DNA from: Kushneria sinocarnis
GTDB taxonomy: Bacteria > Pseudomonadota > Gammaproteobacteria > Pseudomonadales > Halomonadaceae
Assembly: GCF_003633775.1 (NCBI RefSeq)
Contig: NZ_RBIN01000011.1
Coordinates: 1 to 64,000, forward strand
DNA length: 64,000 nt
Reading direction: 5' to 3'
Shown here: positions 27,169 to 35,966 of the stretch, in pieces
How the letters are laid out: each line of letters opens with the position of its first letter
Position numbering within the stretch: position 1 is the stretch's first letter
Position numbers and translations under genes: made by a program
Notes under the pieces: generated by a model
The model's database searches: none
Told to the model about the DNA's origin: nothing
The model's input: only the letters and a program-made list of their open reading frames with translations

Positions 27169-28080
27169 TCAGAGCTCGAACAGGCGGCCCCATTCCACGT
27201 CGGTCTGGTGATGCTTGAACTTCATCAGGCCGGCGGTCGGTGTAAAGGTCAGCTCGCCGAAATAGACCTGACCATCCACCAGGTAGAAATCGACCCGCAC
27301 GTAAGAGAACCCTTCCGACAGTTTCAGGGCGAGCTCCTGAGCGTGATCGAGCAGAGCCGGCTTGGGCATCGGCTGACCGCTGCTGAAGCGATCCTCGCGC
27401 ACCTCCACCATGTTCCACTGCTGGTCATAGAAGTCCACCCGATAATCGGAAAAGCGGTCATGGGTGACCTCGATGAAGACCACCGGTTCCTGGCCGCTCG
27501 GCCGAAAGACATGGAACTTGTAATCCTTGGGCACATTGCCGTTTTCATCCAGCAGCAGTCGCTCGATGATCAGGCGCGGCTTGATGTCCTGATAGTGCGC
27601 TTCCCGCGAGATTCTGGAGAAGTCCTCCCCGAGCCAGGCCTGACTGAGGTTATAGAGCATGGGGTAAGGGTAGTCCCGCTTGTCCCGCACCAGCATGTTG
27701 TAGCCGAAGCCGTGATTGGCCTTCATGACGAAACTGGCCGGCAGCTCGTGATAGATATCCGGCGTCAGCTCCTCACAGATGGCGTGACATGGCACCAGGT
27801 GTTCGCCGCCGATCACGCCGGCGACGTGATCCCGGGCAGCAATCTTGTCACTCAGGATCGAGTAGCTCGGTTCGGGATACAGCTTGCGATAACAGATCTT
27901 CTCGTTGAAGGTCTGCGGGTGCTCGAGATCGGGGAATCTGCCGAATACCCGACGATAGCGCAGCGCAACATGCAGCCGGTCGGGCAGTGCCTGCATGATG
28001 CGGTGGCGCAGACTACCCACGGCCTGGTTCAGGCGCTGTCCGAGGGGAGGTTTACCGCCTGACTCGCCATGCGCATTCAT
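27169..28080 (-). CDS. TupA-like ATP-grasp protein
   Basis: 303 residues. PQTFNEKICYRKLY, FVMKANHGFGYNMLV, IKPRLIIERLLLDENG, PKDYKFHVF and the C-terminal ELTFTPTAGLMKF are the landmarks of the TupA-like ATP-grasp family found in teichuronopeptide, capsule and other surface polysaccharide clusters, where they are thought to attach amino acids or peptides. No glycosyltransferases or polysaccharide export genes accompany it here. ATG 28080 is preceded by AGGAA; a frame to 28140 is less likely. Codon use appears similar to its neighbours. Confidence 0.82.
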   Translation of the reverse strand: MNAHGESGGKPPLGQRLNQAVGSLRHRIMQALPDRLHVALRYRRVFGRFPDLEHPQTFNEKICYRKLYPEPSYSILSDKIAARDHVAGVIGGEHLVPCHAICEELTPDIYHELPASFVMKANHGFGYNMLVRDKRDYPYPMLYNLSQAWLGEDFSRISREAHYQDIKPRLIIERLLLDENGNVPKDYKFHVFRPSGQEPVVFIEVTHDRFSDYRVDFYDQQWNMVEVREDRFSSGQPMPKPALLDHAQELALKLSEGFSYVRVDFYLVDGQVYFGELTFTPTAGLMKFKHHQTDVEWGRLFEL

Positions 28081-28572
28081 AGCGGTTCCTGTACCGATGG
28101 ATAGTGAGCCTTGCATGACATTCCTGATGGCCCTGGGCATGGGCTCTCCTTCTCTGATTCGTGCCGGACGTGCTGCACCCCGGTTTTACGGAGTCACGGT
28201 CCATGTTGAGTGCAGCCGTCCTTGTCCCTGGCATGCGCGGTCGGCAGCAGAGCGATGAGCCGGTCTGGATGAGTTGCCGGAAGGCGAAAGTCGACCAGGC
28301 CCGGGATCATCACGGTGCGGTGATCGACACTGCGCTCGGTTCCTTGTCTCTGAACAGTCTTTCTGTTGAACACCCTGACGCATCGCACCATGGGTCAGGT
28401 CGTGCCATCCCGTGCGCCAGACGATGTCATATCTCGGTTACAAGGGTGGCACGTCGCCCCGATAAGCGATGTGCTGAAATGGTTGTATTGTGTTGGCTCG
28501 CTTCAATAACAGCCAGGCCGATCAATCGGCATGTTCCATGACCGGCAGCCGACAGCGCGGTGCGGCAGGCAG
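28081..28572. other. Intergenic region without recognisable gene
   Basis: The 492 bases between the TupA-like gene and the COG0523 gene contain only short overlapping frames on both strands with no ribosome binding site or familiar sequence. Local composition is less GC-biased than the flanks. I see no RNA gene or clear terminator. Promoters for the leftward TupA-like gene must lie near its right end. Confidence 0.5.
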
Positions 28573-29613
28573 TCAGCCTTGCGGCCGGGCTGCCGGTCGT
28601 TCATCGGTCAGCAGTGACAGTGTTGCTTCGAGCCTTTCAGCAGCCATCTCACGTGTGATGAACACCAGTGTGGACTGCTGCCTGCCATCCGGCCAGTCTT
28701 CCAGCTGCCGGGGAGGCTGAAGTGTATGCTGTACGCCGTGAACCACGCTCGGTCGCGGTTCGTCGGCGATGGCCAGTACTGCCTTGAGGCGCAGGAAGTC
28801 GGGGCCCATCAGGGACTCGATGTGTGCAAGCCAGCGCGCTAGGCGCGAGCGCTCAATGGGCTCGGTGAGAACAATGCAGTGTGCCCGGGTCCGGTCGTCG
28901 TGAGCGTGATCGTCGCTCGGCAGCATCAGGGGCGCGCCGCGCACGGGTGTCAGCGAGCCGGCGACCCTGGTGGCGGGAGCGATGGCTGCTGCCGGGGCGA
29001 GCAGGGCCTCCGCCGCGATCATGCCGTCCCGGATGCACTGCTGTCCGGCAGCGGGATTGAGCCGGGTCAGCCGCTGCTGCAGGGCCGTCACCCGCTCGTC
29101 ATCGGCGGCATCGGTTTTGGTAATCAGCAGCAGGTCCGCCATGCCGGCCTGGGCGCGTGCTTCGGGATGGCGCTCAAGGCTCGCCTCGCCATGCAGGGCA
29201 TCAATGGTCGTGATCACGCCATCGAGCCGGAAGTGCCGGGCAACGCGCTGCGCCGCCAGTACGGTGTGCAGAATGGGCGCCGGGTCGGCCAGGCCGGAGG
29301 TCTCGATGATGACCCGATCGAACTGGCGCTGCCCCTCGCGTGAAAAGCGCCACACACTGTCACGCAGCGTGCGGGTGAGATCACCGCGCACCGCACAGCA
29401 CAGACAGCCGCTGCTCAGTTCCACCACCTGCGTTTCGTGACTGGCGCTGAACAGCTGATGATCCAGGCCGATGTCACCGAACTCGTTGATGATGACCAGC
29501 GCCCGGGACATGGCCGGCTGACGGACCAGCTGATTGAGCAGGGTGGTCTTGCCGCTGCCGAGAAAGCCGGTCAGGACGGTCACGGGGATGCGCTGGTGGC
29601 GGCTGTCGGTCAT
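28573..29613 (-). CDS. COG0523 metal-chaperone GTPase (CobW/YjiA family)
   Basis: 346 residues. G3E P-loop GTPase with Walker A GFLGSGKTT (16-24), the metal-binding GCLCC motif (Cys70, 72, 73), Switch/Walker B VIIETSGLADP, guanine-specificity ITKTDAAD, a His-rich stretch DDHAHDDRTRAH typical of zinc chaperones, and a C-terminal CobW_C domain. Family members deliver Zn, Co or Fe to target enzymes. No Zur-regulated genes or cobalamin genes adjoin it, so the metal is not determined. ATG 29613 chosen; GTG 29637 would add eight residues. Confidence 0.9.
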   Translation of the reverse strand: MTDSRHQRIPVTVLTGFLGSGKTTLLNQLVRQPAMSRALVIINEFGDIGLDHQLFSASHETQVVELSSGCLCCAVRGDLTRTLRDSVWRFSREGQRQFDRVIIETSGLADPAPILHTVLAAQRVARHFRLDGVITTIDALHGEASLERHPEARAQAGMADLLLITKTDAADDERVTALQQRLTRLNPAAGQQCIRDGMIAAEALLAPAAAIAPATRVAGSLTPVRGAPLMLPSDDHAHDDRTRAHCIVLTEPIERSRLARWLAHIESLMGPDFLRLKAVLAIADEPRPSVVHGVQHTLQPPRQLEDWPDGRQQSTLVFITREMAAERLEATLSLLTDERPAARPQG

Positions 29614-29715
29614 GAAGGCGTCCGGGGGCTGCTGCACTCTGCGCGACTCTAGCAGAGTCTCGGGTCGACTGCCCGAACCGGGAATCTTGCCCGGCGGTCA
29701 TGAACAGGGTACCGG

Positions 29716-30684
29716 TCAAAGTGCCACGCTGCCGATCAGCCAGCCATTGTACCCGCCAAAACAGGCCAGCAGTGCGGCGCCTTCGAAGCGGTTGATGCGA
29801 CCCTGCCTGCCCCGGGCATAGCCCAGCATGAAGAGCGCCAGCGTCAGCGTCATCATTACCGGCATGTCGCGGTAGAGCACTGCCGGTTCGACCGCCATCG
29901 GATGAATGGCCCCGGCGATACCCACCACGGCCAGGGTGTTGAACAGATTGGAGCCGATCACATTGCCCAGGGCAATCTCGTGCTCACCCTTGCGGGTGGC
30001 AATGATCGAGGAGGCCAGCTCCGGCAGGGAGGTCCCGATCGCCATGATGGTCAGCCCGACGATCAGATCGCTGATGCCCAGTCCGCGGGCCGTTTCGACC
30101 GCGCCCCAGACCAGAATGCGCGAACTCACGATCAGCAGGATCAGGCCGATGGCAAGGCGCAGCATGGCGGCGGTCGGTGACCCGGAGGCGTCGGCATACC
30201 CGGCGCTTGCTTCGCCTGAATAGGTATCGCGCTGCGGGCGCATGCCCTGCCGGATGGACCAGCCCATCAGACAGCAGAACACGCCCAGCAGTACTATCGC
30301 GTCAGGGCGTGAAAGGCGGCCATCCCAGAGCTGCCAGATCGCCAGCCCGGTGACCACCGCCAGCACGGGCAGTTCGATGCGCAGTAGGCGTGAGCGCACG
30401 GCAATGGGTGCGATCAGGGCGGTCACGCCCAGGATGAGGGCGATGTTGGCGATGTTCGAGCCGTAGGCATTGCCGAGCGCAATACCGGGATTGCCCTGAA
30501 GGGCTGCCAGGGCCGATACCACCATTTCCGGCGCGGAGGTTCCGAAGCCGACGATAACCATGCCGACCAGCAGTGGCGGCATGCCGAAGTGGCGTGCGGT
30601 CAAGGCCGCGCCCTCGACAAAGCGCCCGGCGCTCCAGACCAGCAGCAGCAGGCCGAATACGACAGCCGTCAGGGAAAGTATCAT
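29716..30684 (-). CDS. Calcium/sodium antiporter (CaCA family, YrbG-like)
   Basis: 322 residues, about ten membrane helices in two inverted halves. The alpha repeats are GFGTSAPEMVVSALAAL with GNAYGSNIANIAL, and AIGTSLPELASSIIA with GNVIGSNLFNTL; these carry the ion-binding acids and Asn. It exchanges Ca2+ for Na+ or H+ across the inner membrane. ATG 30684 starts the first helix directly; the 100-residue extension in frame is low-complexity and not protein-like. It is 100 bases upstream of the COG0523 gene on the same strand. Confidence 0.92.
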   Translation of the reverse strand: MILSLTAVVFGLLLLVWSAGRFVEGAALTARHFGMPPLLVGMVIVGFGTSAPEMVVSALAALQGNPGIALGNAYGSNIANIALILGVTALIAPIAVRSRLLRIELPVLAVVTGLAIWQLWDGRLSRPDAIVLLGVFCCLMGWSIRQGMRPQRDTYSGEASAGYADASGSPTAAMLRLAIGLILLIVSSRILVWGAVETARGLGISDLIVGLTIMAIGTSLPELASSIIATRKGEHEIALGNVIGSNLFNTLAVVGIAGAIHPMAVEPAVLYRDMPVMMTLTLALFMLGYARGRQGRINRFEGAALLACFGGYNGWLIGSVAL

Positions 30685-31013
30685 GAGGTCTTCGTTCCGT
30701 TGCGTTACCCGATGATGCGTCCCTGACTGTAGCAGTCCCGGTGCTCGCAGGGTGGTCCGCTGGTGCACCTTCCGGGTCGCTCCGGACGGGCCAGGAAGCC
30801 GTCCGGCACGGACATTGCCTGCCGGCTGCGAACATGGGGTCCGGATTGCGGTCGGGAGCGGGCACGGCAAGGGACAGTCAGAGTCGCCCGGGCAGTCGGC
30901 AAATGTTGCCTGACATGTTGCCTCAGCCATGCCCGATACAGTCCATCTGATGCCTGATTGATCAAATTCCGACCATGGCGGCATTCAGATGTGTCGTAAG
31001 CCACTGTCCGGAC
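30685..31013. other. Intergenic region between the antiporter and ssrA
   Basis: 329 bases with only overlapping, low-complexity frames. No gene, repeat or integrase remnant is visible, although the 3' side of tmRNA genes is a common island integration site. Confidence 0.5.
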
Positions 31014-31047
31014 AAAGAAAAGGGCCGCTGATGGCTCAGCGGCCCTT
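31014..31047 (-). terminator. ssrA terminator
   Basis: On the minus strand AAGGGCCGCTGA pairs with TCAGCGGCCCTT around a four-base loop and is followed by TTCTTTG. It lies nine bases past the tmRNA CCA end. Confidence 0.88.
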
Positions 31048-31055
31048 GTGCTGTT

Positions 31056-31438
31056 TGGTGGAGGCGGCGGGAGTTGAACCCGCGTCCGCCGGTGCTCGCC
31101 CTTCGGATCTACATGCTTAGTTCCGTCTTTTGATTTAGCCGCATCGGCTCCGACGATCAGGATCCGATACAGCGAGTCTTCCGGATTTTAACGAATGACG
31201 TGAAGACGCCGTCATTCGCGATCCTGTCAGCTTTGGCTCACGCCCATCCACGATGAACAGGCACATCGCTTCAGGGTAGAAAGATTACCCGCAGGGTTTA
31301 TGCTGCGAGTGCACCTTCCTGAGCATAGGTTTCGTCGTTTGCGACTATCTTTAAAGGTAACGTTGGATTTACGAGATACGCTACGCTCTCGGCATGCACC
31401 TCAGGGGTCACTACCGGCGTCGAATCCGGAACGCCCCC
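31056..31438 (-). ncRNA. ssrA: Transfer-messenger RNA (tmRNA)
   Basis: About 383 nt. The 5' end GGGGGCG pairs with CGCCTCC before the encoded ACCA at the 3' end, and TTCAACTCCCGCC forms the T arm. The resume codon GCA starts at 31342 and the tag reads ANDETYAQEGALAA before TAA at 31298-31300. The RNA frees stalled ribosomes and tags the peptide for ClpXP/FtsH-type proteolysis. smpB, its protein partner, lies 60 bases upstream on the same strand. A -10-like TATAAC (31444-31449, complement) precedes the 5' end. Confidence 0.96.
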
Positions 31439-31498
31439 GATACGTTATACAGTGTAGTCATGAATCCCGGTCATGTACAGCCATCCGGACGGCCGGAT

Positions 31499-31978
31499 TC
31501 AGCGCGTGGTACGCATGATGCGCGCCTTCTGACGCTCCCAGTCACGCTTTTTCTCGGTATCACGCTTGTCGCGCTGCTGCTTGCCCACCACCAGCGCCAG
31601 TTCGCACTTGACCAGCGGGCCCTTCCAGTAGAGGCGCAACGGCACACAGGTATGCCCCTTGTCCTGGGTGCGCGAGAAGATCCGGGCGATCTCCTTTTTG
31701 TGCAGCAGCAGCTTGCGGGTGCGGTCCGGTTCCACTGCGGTGTGGGTGCTGGCCGTGGTCAGGGGCGTGATGTGCGTGCCCAGCAGCCAGGCTTCGCCAC
31801 GACGCACCAGGATGTAGGTGTCCACCAGCTGGCAGCGTCCGGCACGCAGGCTCTTGACCTCCCAGCCTGCCAGGGAAACGCCGGCCTCGAAGGTTTCCTC
31901 GATGAAATATTCATGCCGAGCCTTGCGATTCTGGGCAATCAGATTGCCACCTTGCGCCTTGCCTTTCTTCTTGCCCAT
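31499..31978 (-). CDS. smpB: SsrA-binding protein SmpB
   Basis: 159 residues. Binds tmRNA and mimics the codon-anticodon helix in the A site during trans-translation. [37 protein letters not shown] and [19 protein letters not shown] (the C-terminal tail that enters the mRNA channel) are diagnostic. It precedes ssrA on the minus strand and is divergent from ratA, a conserved neighbourhood. Confidence 0.97.
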   Translation of the reverse strand: MGKKKGKAQGGNLIAQNRKARHEYFIEETFEAGVSLAGWEVKSLRAGRCQLVDTYILVRRGEAWLLGTHITPLTTASTHTAVEPDRTRKLLLHKKEIARIFSRTQDKGHTCVPLRLYWKGPLVKCELALVVGKQQRDKRDTEKKRDWERQKARIMRTTR

Positions 31979-32146
31979 GGGTGTCCTGTGTCATGTCTCG
32001 GATGAAACGGGAAGTGTAAGCTATTCTTTACGCAGTGCATCGAAGGCCGCCGAAGCGGCGGCTGCTGCGTGTTACAATGCGTTTTCCATTCGATTCAAAC
32101 CGGCCATGATACGCCTGCAGGGGCATGGCCGTCAGCGGAGAGGTGA

Positions 32147-32581
32147 ATGCCTACAGTCAATCGCTCGGCGCTGGTTCGACATACCGACCGACAGATGTTC
32201 GACCTCGTCAACGATTTTTCCAGCTACCCCGAATTCCTGCCCGGCTGCCGCCATGCGCGGGTCATCGAGGAGCGTGACGATCTGCTGATCGGTGAGCTGA
32301 CGCTCGGTCGGGGCGGCATCGAGCAGACCTTCAGTACCCGTAACGAGCTGCATCCTCCCCAGCGCATCGAGATGAGGCTCAATGAGGGCCCTTTCAAGCG
32401 CTTTGAAGGCCAGTGGCTGTTTACCTCGATGGGGGACGAGGCATGCCGGGTATCGCTGAACCTGGAGTTCGAGTTTTCCAGTCGACTGATCGGCATGGCC
32501 TTCGGCCGACTGTTCGGTCAGATCGCCGGTCAGCTGGTGGATGCCTTCGTCAGACGTGCCGATGAAGTCTATGGCAGGTGA
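32147..32581 (+). CDS. ratA: RatA family protein (START-like, coenzyme Q-binding type)
   Basis: 144 residues of the COQ10/START-like fold: VRHTDRQMFDLVNDFSSYPEFLPGC at the N-terminus and a C-terminal amphipathic helix (LFGQIAGQLVDAFVRRADEVYG). E. coli RatA was described as inhibiting 70S association, while homologues bind ubiquinone; which applies here is not visible. It overlaps rnfH by 11 bases, the usual ratA-rnfH pair. Confidence 0.9.
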   Translation: MPTVNRSALVRHTDRQMFDLVNDFSSYPEFLPGCRHARVIEERDDLLIGELTLGRGGIEQTFSTRNELHPPQRIEMRLNEGPFKRFEGQWLFTSMGDEACRVSLNLEFEFSSRLIGMAFGRLFGQIAGQLVDAFVRRADEVYGR

Positions 32582-32873
32582 GCGAATCGATATCGAGCTG
32601 GTCTATGCCGAACCCCGCGACCAGCAATTGATTGCACTGGAAGTTACCGCGGGCACCACCCTGCTCGAGGCCTTCGAGTTCTCGGGATTGCGCCACCGCT
32701 GTGCCGCACTGAAGGATGTGCCGGCCACGGCACTGGATTTCGGCATCTTCGGCGAGCCGGTGGCCGAGCCGGCCTCCCGGGAGTTGCGTGCGGGAGACCG
32801 TATCGAGATCTATCGCCCGCTCAGGCGGGATCCGAAGCAGGCACGCCGCGCACGAGCCCGACAGCAGCGCTGA
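32571..32873 (+). CDS. rnfH: RnfH family ubiquitin-like protein
   Basis: 100 residues from ATG 32571, which overlaps the end of ratA (ATG 32562 would add three residues). DIELVYAEPRDQQLIALEV and the terminal GDRIEIYRPLRRDPKQARRARA are the family signatures; the fold is beta-grasp, like ThiS/MoaD but without the terminal Gly-Gly. Function unknown. Confidence 0.9.
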   Translation: MAGERIDIELVYAEPRDQQLIALEVTAGTTLLEAFEFSGLRHRCAALKDVPATALDFGIFGEPVAEPASRELRAGDRIEIYRPLRRDPKQARRARARQQR

Positions 32874-32921
32874 TGCCGGGCTGAAACGGTGAGCCTGCCA
32901 CGCGGCCGTGCTGCCGCGCGT

Positions 32922-33332
32922 TCAGTAACCACCGCCCTGATCGGGAGAAACCACCTCGCCGGGCTGAATGGCCGCCCCGGAAGCGGGAGCGCCCTTGTCC
33001 GATGCCCGTTCACTGGCATCGATATTGCCCGATTTCTCGATTCCGGCCAGCTGGTTGTTGTCGAAATTCAGCGTCACCCGCTTGCGAATCACCTCGCCTT
33101 CGGCCGTTTTCAGGCGATAGACGTAATCCCACACCGATGCATCGAAGGGGTCGTCCAGCAGCGGGCTGCCCATGACCTGCTGGACCTGCTGTCTGCTCAT
33201 TCCGGGCTGGAGCCGGGAGACCATGTCGGGCGTGATCAGGTTGCCCTGCGGCAGGTCTCTCTTGTAGACGCATCCTGCTGTCAGAATACTGATAAAGCAG
33301 CAAAAAGCGACGAGTCTGAACGTGTTTTGCAT
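32922..33332 (-). CDS. bamE: Outer-membrane assembly lipoprotein BamE
   Basis: 136 residues with lipobox LTAGC (Cys21) and the BamE core: GNLITPDMVSRLQPGMSRQQV, VMGSPLLDDPF and WDYVYRLKTAEGEVIRKRVT. It stabilises the BamA-BamD complex. The C-terminal 30 residues are a disordered tail rich in Ala, Gly and Ser. It is divergent from fur with 73 bases between, as in pseudomonads, and converges with rnfH. Confidence 0.95.
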   Translation of the reverse strand: MQNTFRLVAFCCFISILTAGCVYKRDLPQGNLITPDMVSRLQPGMSRQQVQQVMGSPLLDDPFDASVWDYVYRLKTAEGEVIRKRVTLNFDNNQLAGIEKSGNIDASERASDKGAPASGAAIQPGEVVSPDQGGGY

Positions 33333-33405
33333 TTGCCCCTGACTTTCCCTATCGTTTGCCTTAGCCGATCATACCCGATACATCAAGTGACTGCGAAGAG
33401 ATGCC

Positions 33406-33861
33406 ATGTCCGATAGAAATCAGGAACTGCGCAAGGCGGGGCTGAAGGTCACCCTGCCACGTGTGAAGATCCTGCAGATCCTGGAAGCCACCCGGGAGGA
33501 AGAGGAGCTCCACATGAGCGCCGAGGACGTCTACAAGGCGTTGCTCGACTCCGGTGAAGATGTGGGACTGGCTACGGTGTATCGCGTGCTGACCCAGTTC
33601 GAGGCTGCCGGTCTGGTGGTGCGACACAACTTCGACGGCGGTCATGCCGTGTTCGAAATGTCCCAGGAGGAGCATCACGACCACATGCTCTGTCTGGAGA
33701 GCGGTGAAATCATCGAGTTCTACGATCAGGACATCGAACGACGCCAGCGCGAGCTGGCCGAGCAGCGCGGCTATGAGTTGGTGGATCATGCCCTGGTGCT
33801 GTATGTACGGCCCAAGGGATCGACGGCAACCCGCCAGGATAGCGGCGGCAACCGGCGCTGA
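33406..33861 (+). CDS. fur: Ferric uptake regulator Fur
   Basis: 151 residues. Winged-helix DNA-binding domain (KVTLPRVKILQILE, GLATVYRVLTQFEAAGLV) and metal-binding dimer domain (HHDHMLCLESGEIIEF). Only one Cys (Cys96) is present: the CXXC that holds structural zinc in E. coli Fur is CLES here and the C-terminal Cys pair is absent, as in Pseudomonas Fur. It would repress iron-uptake genes such as the importer at 20.4 kb when Fe2+ is plentiful. Confidence 0.96.
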   Translation: MSDRNQELRKAGLKVTLPRVKILQILEATREEEELHMSAEDVYKALLDSGEDVGLATVYRVLTQFEAAGLVVRHNFDGGHAVFEMSQEEHHDHMLCLESGEIIEFYDQDIERRQRELAEQRGYELVDHALVLYVRPKGSTATRQDSGGNRR

Positions 33862-33910
33862 GACATGGCACCGGTCGGCGGTCCGACGGACGCCGTGAGA
33901 CAGGCGCATT

Positions 33911-33950
33911 GAAAGGGGCGCTGCAGCCGGGCTGCAGCGCCCCTTTCATC
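33911..33950. terminator. Bidirectional terminator between fur and recN
   Basis: A perfect 17-bp stem (GAAAGGGGCGCTGCAGC with its complement) around a three-base loop, with an A-run on the left and T-rich bases on the right. It serves converging fur and recN. Confidence 0.85.
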
Positions 33951-34006
33951 TTTGCTTCTCCGACTTGAGGAACGTGTTCGGCCAGCGGGCCGATCAGCGC
34001 ATTCAG

Positions 34007-35680
34007 TCAGTGGGCCGAGTGCTGACTGCTGGCGAGCATCTCACGGGCGTGTGCCAGCGTATGGTCGGACAGATTGACCCCGCCGAGCATGCGGGCCAGC
34101 TCGCGAATCCGGCCGCTTTCGTCCAGCAGCGCCATCGAGGTATGGGTGCTGTCCTCGCCCGCCTGTTTTTCGATGTGCAGATGCTGATGGCCCTGGGCTG
34201 CCACCTGGGGCAGGTGTGTCACGCACAGGACCTGACCATGGGTGCCCAGCTGGCGCAGCAGCTGACCGACGATTTCCGCGGTGGCGCCGGAGATGCCGAC
34301 ATCGACCTCGTCGAAGACCAGCGGTGCCATGGTACTGTGCCGGGCAGCCACGACCTGGATGGCCAGACTGATGCGCGACAGCTCACCGCCCGAGGCCACC
34401 CGGGTGAGCGGGCGGGCCGGCTGCCCCGGATTGGCACAGATCAGAAAGCGGACATGATCGAAACCGTCGGGCTGGGCGCTCTCCCGCTTGTTGACGGCGA
34501 CCTCGAACTCGGCCTTTTCCATGCCGAGAAAGGCCAGCTGCTCCTGTACCGCACTGCCCAGTTCGACTGCCGCCTGATGACGTTGCTCCGAAACGGAGCG
34601 TGCCAGTTCGCGCCAGTTCTCCCGGGCTTCCTCGCTCTCGCGGGTGAGGGTGTCGATATCCTGCTCATCGTTGTCGAGCTGGCTGAGCTCATCGCGCAGC
34701 CGCCGGTGCAGCGCCATCACCTCTTCCGGCATGACATGGTGCTTGCGGGCAATGCGGTGTACCTCTGCCAGGCGCTCCTCGACACGCTCCAGCCGCTCGG
34801 GATCGAGTTCGGTGGTCTCGACGTGGTGATGCAGTTCACGGCCGGCTTCCTCGAGCTGAATGCGGGCGCTGTCGAGCATCTCGCGGACCTCGGCCAGTCT
34901 GCCGCGATCGGCGCCGGGCAGCTGATCGAGGCGCTGCATGGCCCGTGAGAGCCGCAGCAGGGCGCCATCCTCGTCGTGATCGCAGCAGTCCGCGGCGAAG
35001 CGGGCATCGCCGACGATCTGTTCGGCGTTGGCCAGTTCGGTCTGCTGCCGTTCCAGCTCCTCCAGCTCGTTCTCTTCCAGTGCAAGGTGATCGAGCTCCT
35101 CGACCTGGTAGCGCAGCAGCTGCCGGCGTGCCCGGGTTTCGTCGTCCGCTTCCCGGGCCTGCTTGAGCCGGCGGCGGATCTGCTGCCACCGGCGATGGCA
35201 GTGCTTCAGCTCTTCCACCCGGGGCTGCAGCCCGGCAAATTCGTCGAGCATGCGCAGATGGGCCTCTTCACGCAGCAGAGCCTGATGGGCATGCTGGCCG
35301 TGAATGTGAATCAGCTGCTCGCCGAGGGAGCGAAGATCCGCAATGGTACAGGGCGTGCCGTTGATCCAGGCCTTCGAGCGCCCTTCACTGGCGACGGTGC
35401 GGCGCAGCAGACACTCCTCATCATCCAGTTCACGCTCTCGCAGCCAGGCGCGGGCTTCCGGCAGATGGCTGACGTCGAAGCGGGCCGACAGCTCGGCCCG
35501 GCGCGCACCATGGCGCACGCTGCCGGCATCGGCACGTTCGCCCAGACAGAGCGACAGCGCGCCCAGCAGGATCGACTTGCCGGCGCCGGTTTCGCCGGTA
35601 ATGGCCGTCATGCCGCTGCGGAAGTCCAGTTCCAGATGTTCAACGATGGCGTAATCACGGATGGTGAGCTGTGCCAGCAT
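34007..35680 (-). CDS. recN: DNA repair protein RecN
   Basis: 557 residues from ATG 35680. SMC-like ATPase in double-strand-break repair: Walker A GETGAGKS near the N-terminus, a long coiled coil in the centre (Glu/Arg/Leu-rich, about 160-370), signature RVASGGELSRISLAI and Walker B PLVFDEVDVGISG. AGGGAG lies upstream of the chosen ATG, and two LexA-like boxes lie 10-43 bases upstream, so it should be SOS-induced. It is divergent from grpE. Confidence 0.97.
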   Translation of the reverse strand: MLAQLTIRDYAIVEHLELDFRSGMTAITGETGAGKSILLGALSLCLGERADAGSVRHGARRAELSARFDVSHLPEARAWLRERELDDEECLLRRTVASEGRSKAWINGTPCTIADLRSLGEQLIHIHGQHAHQALLREEAHLRMLDEFAGLQPRVEELKHCHRRWQQIRRRLKQAREADDETRARRQLLRYQVEELDHLALEENELEELERQQTELANAEQIVGDARFAADCCDHDEDGALLRLSRAMQRLDQLPGADRGRLAEVREMLDSARIQLEEAGRELHHHVETTELDPERLERVEERLAEVHRIARKHHVMPEEVMALHRRLRDELSQLDNDEQDIDTLTRESEEARENWRELARSVSEQRHQAAVELGSAVQEQLAFLGMEKAEFEVAVNKRESAQPDGFDHVRFLICANPGQPARPLTRVASGGELSRISLAIQVVAARHSTMAPLVFDEVDVGISGATAEIVGQLLRQLGTHGQVLCVTHLPQVAAQGHQHLHIEKQAGEDSTHTSMALLDESGRIRELARMLGGVNLSDHTLAHAREMLASSQHSAH

Positions 35681-35689
35681 GCTCGCTCC

Positions 35690-35723
35690 CTGTATAAAAT
35701 TACGGGTCTGGTTTTTTATACAG
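35690..35723 (-). promoter_or_regulatory. Two tandem LexA (SOS) boxes upstream of recN
   Basis: CTG-N10-CAG is perfect at 35708-35723 (CTGGTTTTTTATACAG on the plus strand) and a second copy at 35690-35705 (CTGTATAAAATTACGG) has one changed outer base. Tandem boxes are also known upstream of E. coli recN. Confidence 0.75.
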
Positions 35724-35841
35724 TTATCGCTTCCGGGCTTCAATCCCTGCCTGATCGCCTGCCCGTTTACCCTTCGGCCTTGCCAGCCGTACCGGGAGAG
35801 CCGGAGAGAGCGGCATTTTACCGGTGTCTGCAGGGGAATGA

Positions 35842-35869
35842 CTTGAGATCGCAGCGATCATCCCCATTA
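35842..35869 (+). promoter_or_regulatory. Sigma-32 heat-shock promoter of grpE
   Basis: CTTGAGA (35842-35848) and CCCCATTA (35862-35869) with a 13-base spacer match the sigma-32 consensus CTTGAAA / CCCCATNT. The start codon of grpE is about 98 bases downstream. Confidence 0.75.
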
Positions 35870-35966
35870 CAGGGCGCAGACAGCGCCGCCATCGTGTCGG
35901 CACCGTCCGGTTGCCGTTTGCACGGCAAAACCGGAGAGGCAACGGTTTGAACAGGAGGCTTCTCGT

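Noticed and set aside
28161..28541. A 126-codon plus-strand frame in the 28 kb intergenic region
   Set aside because: No ribosome binding site, no familiar motif, and overlapping frames of similar quality on the other strand.
30741..31004. Short frames between the Ca2+ antiporter and ssrA
   Set aside because: Low-complexity Arg/Pro/Ser-rich translations on both strands, without start signals.
30685..31438. Genomic island integrated at the ssrA 3' end
   Set aside because: No integrase, no duplicated tmRNA 3' end and no mobile genes on that side.
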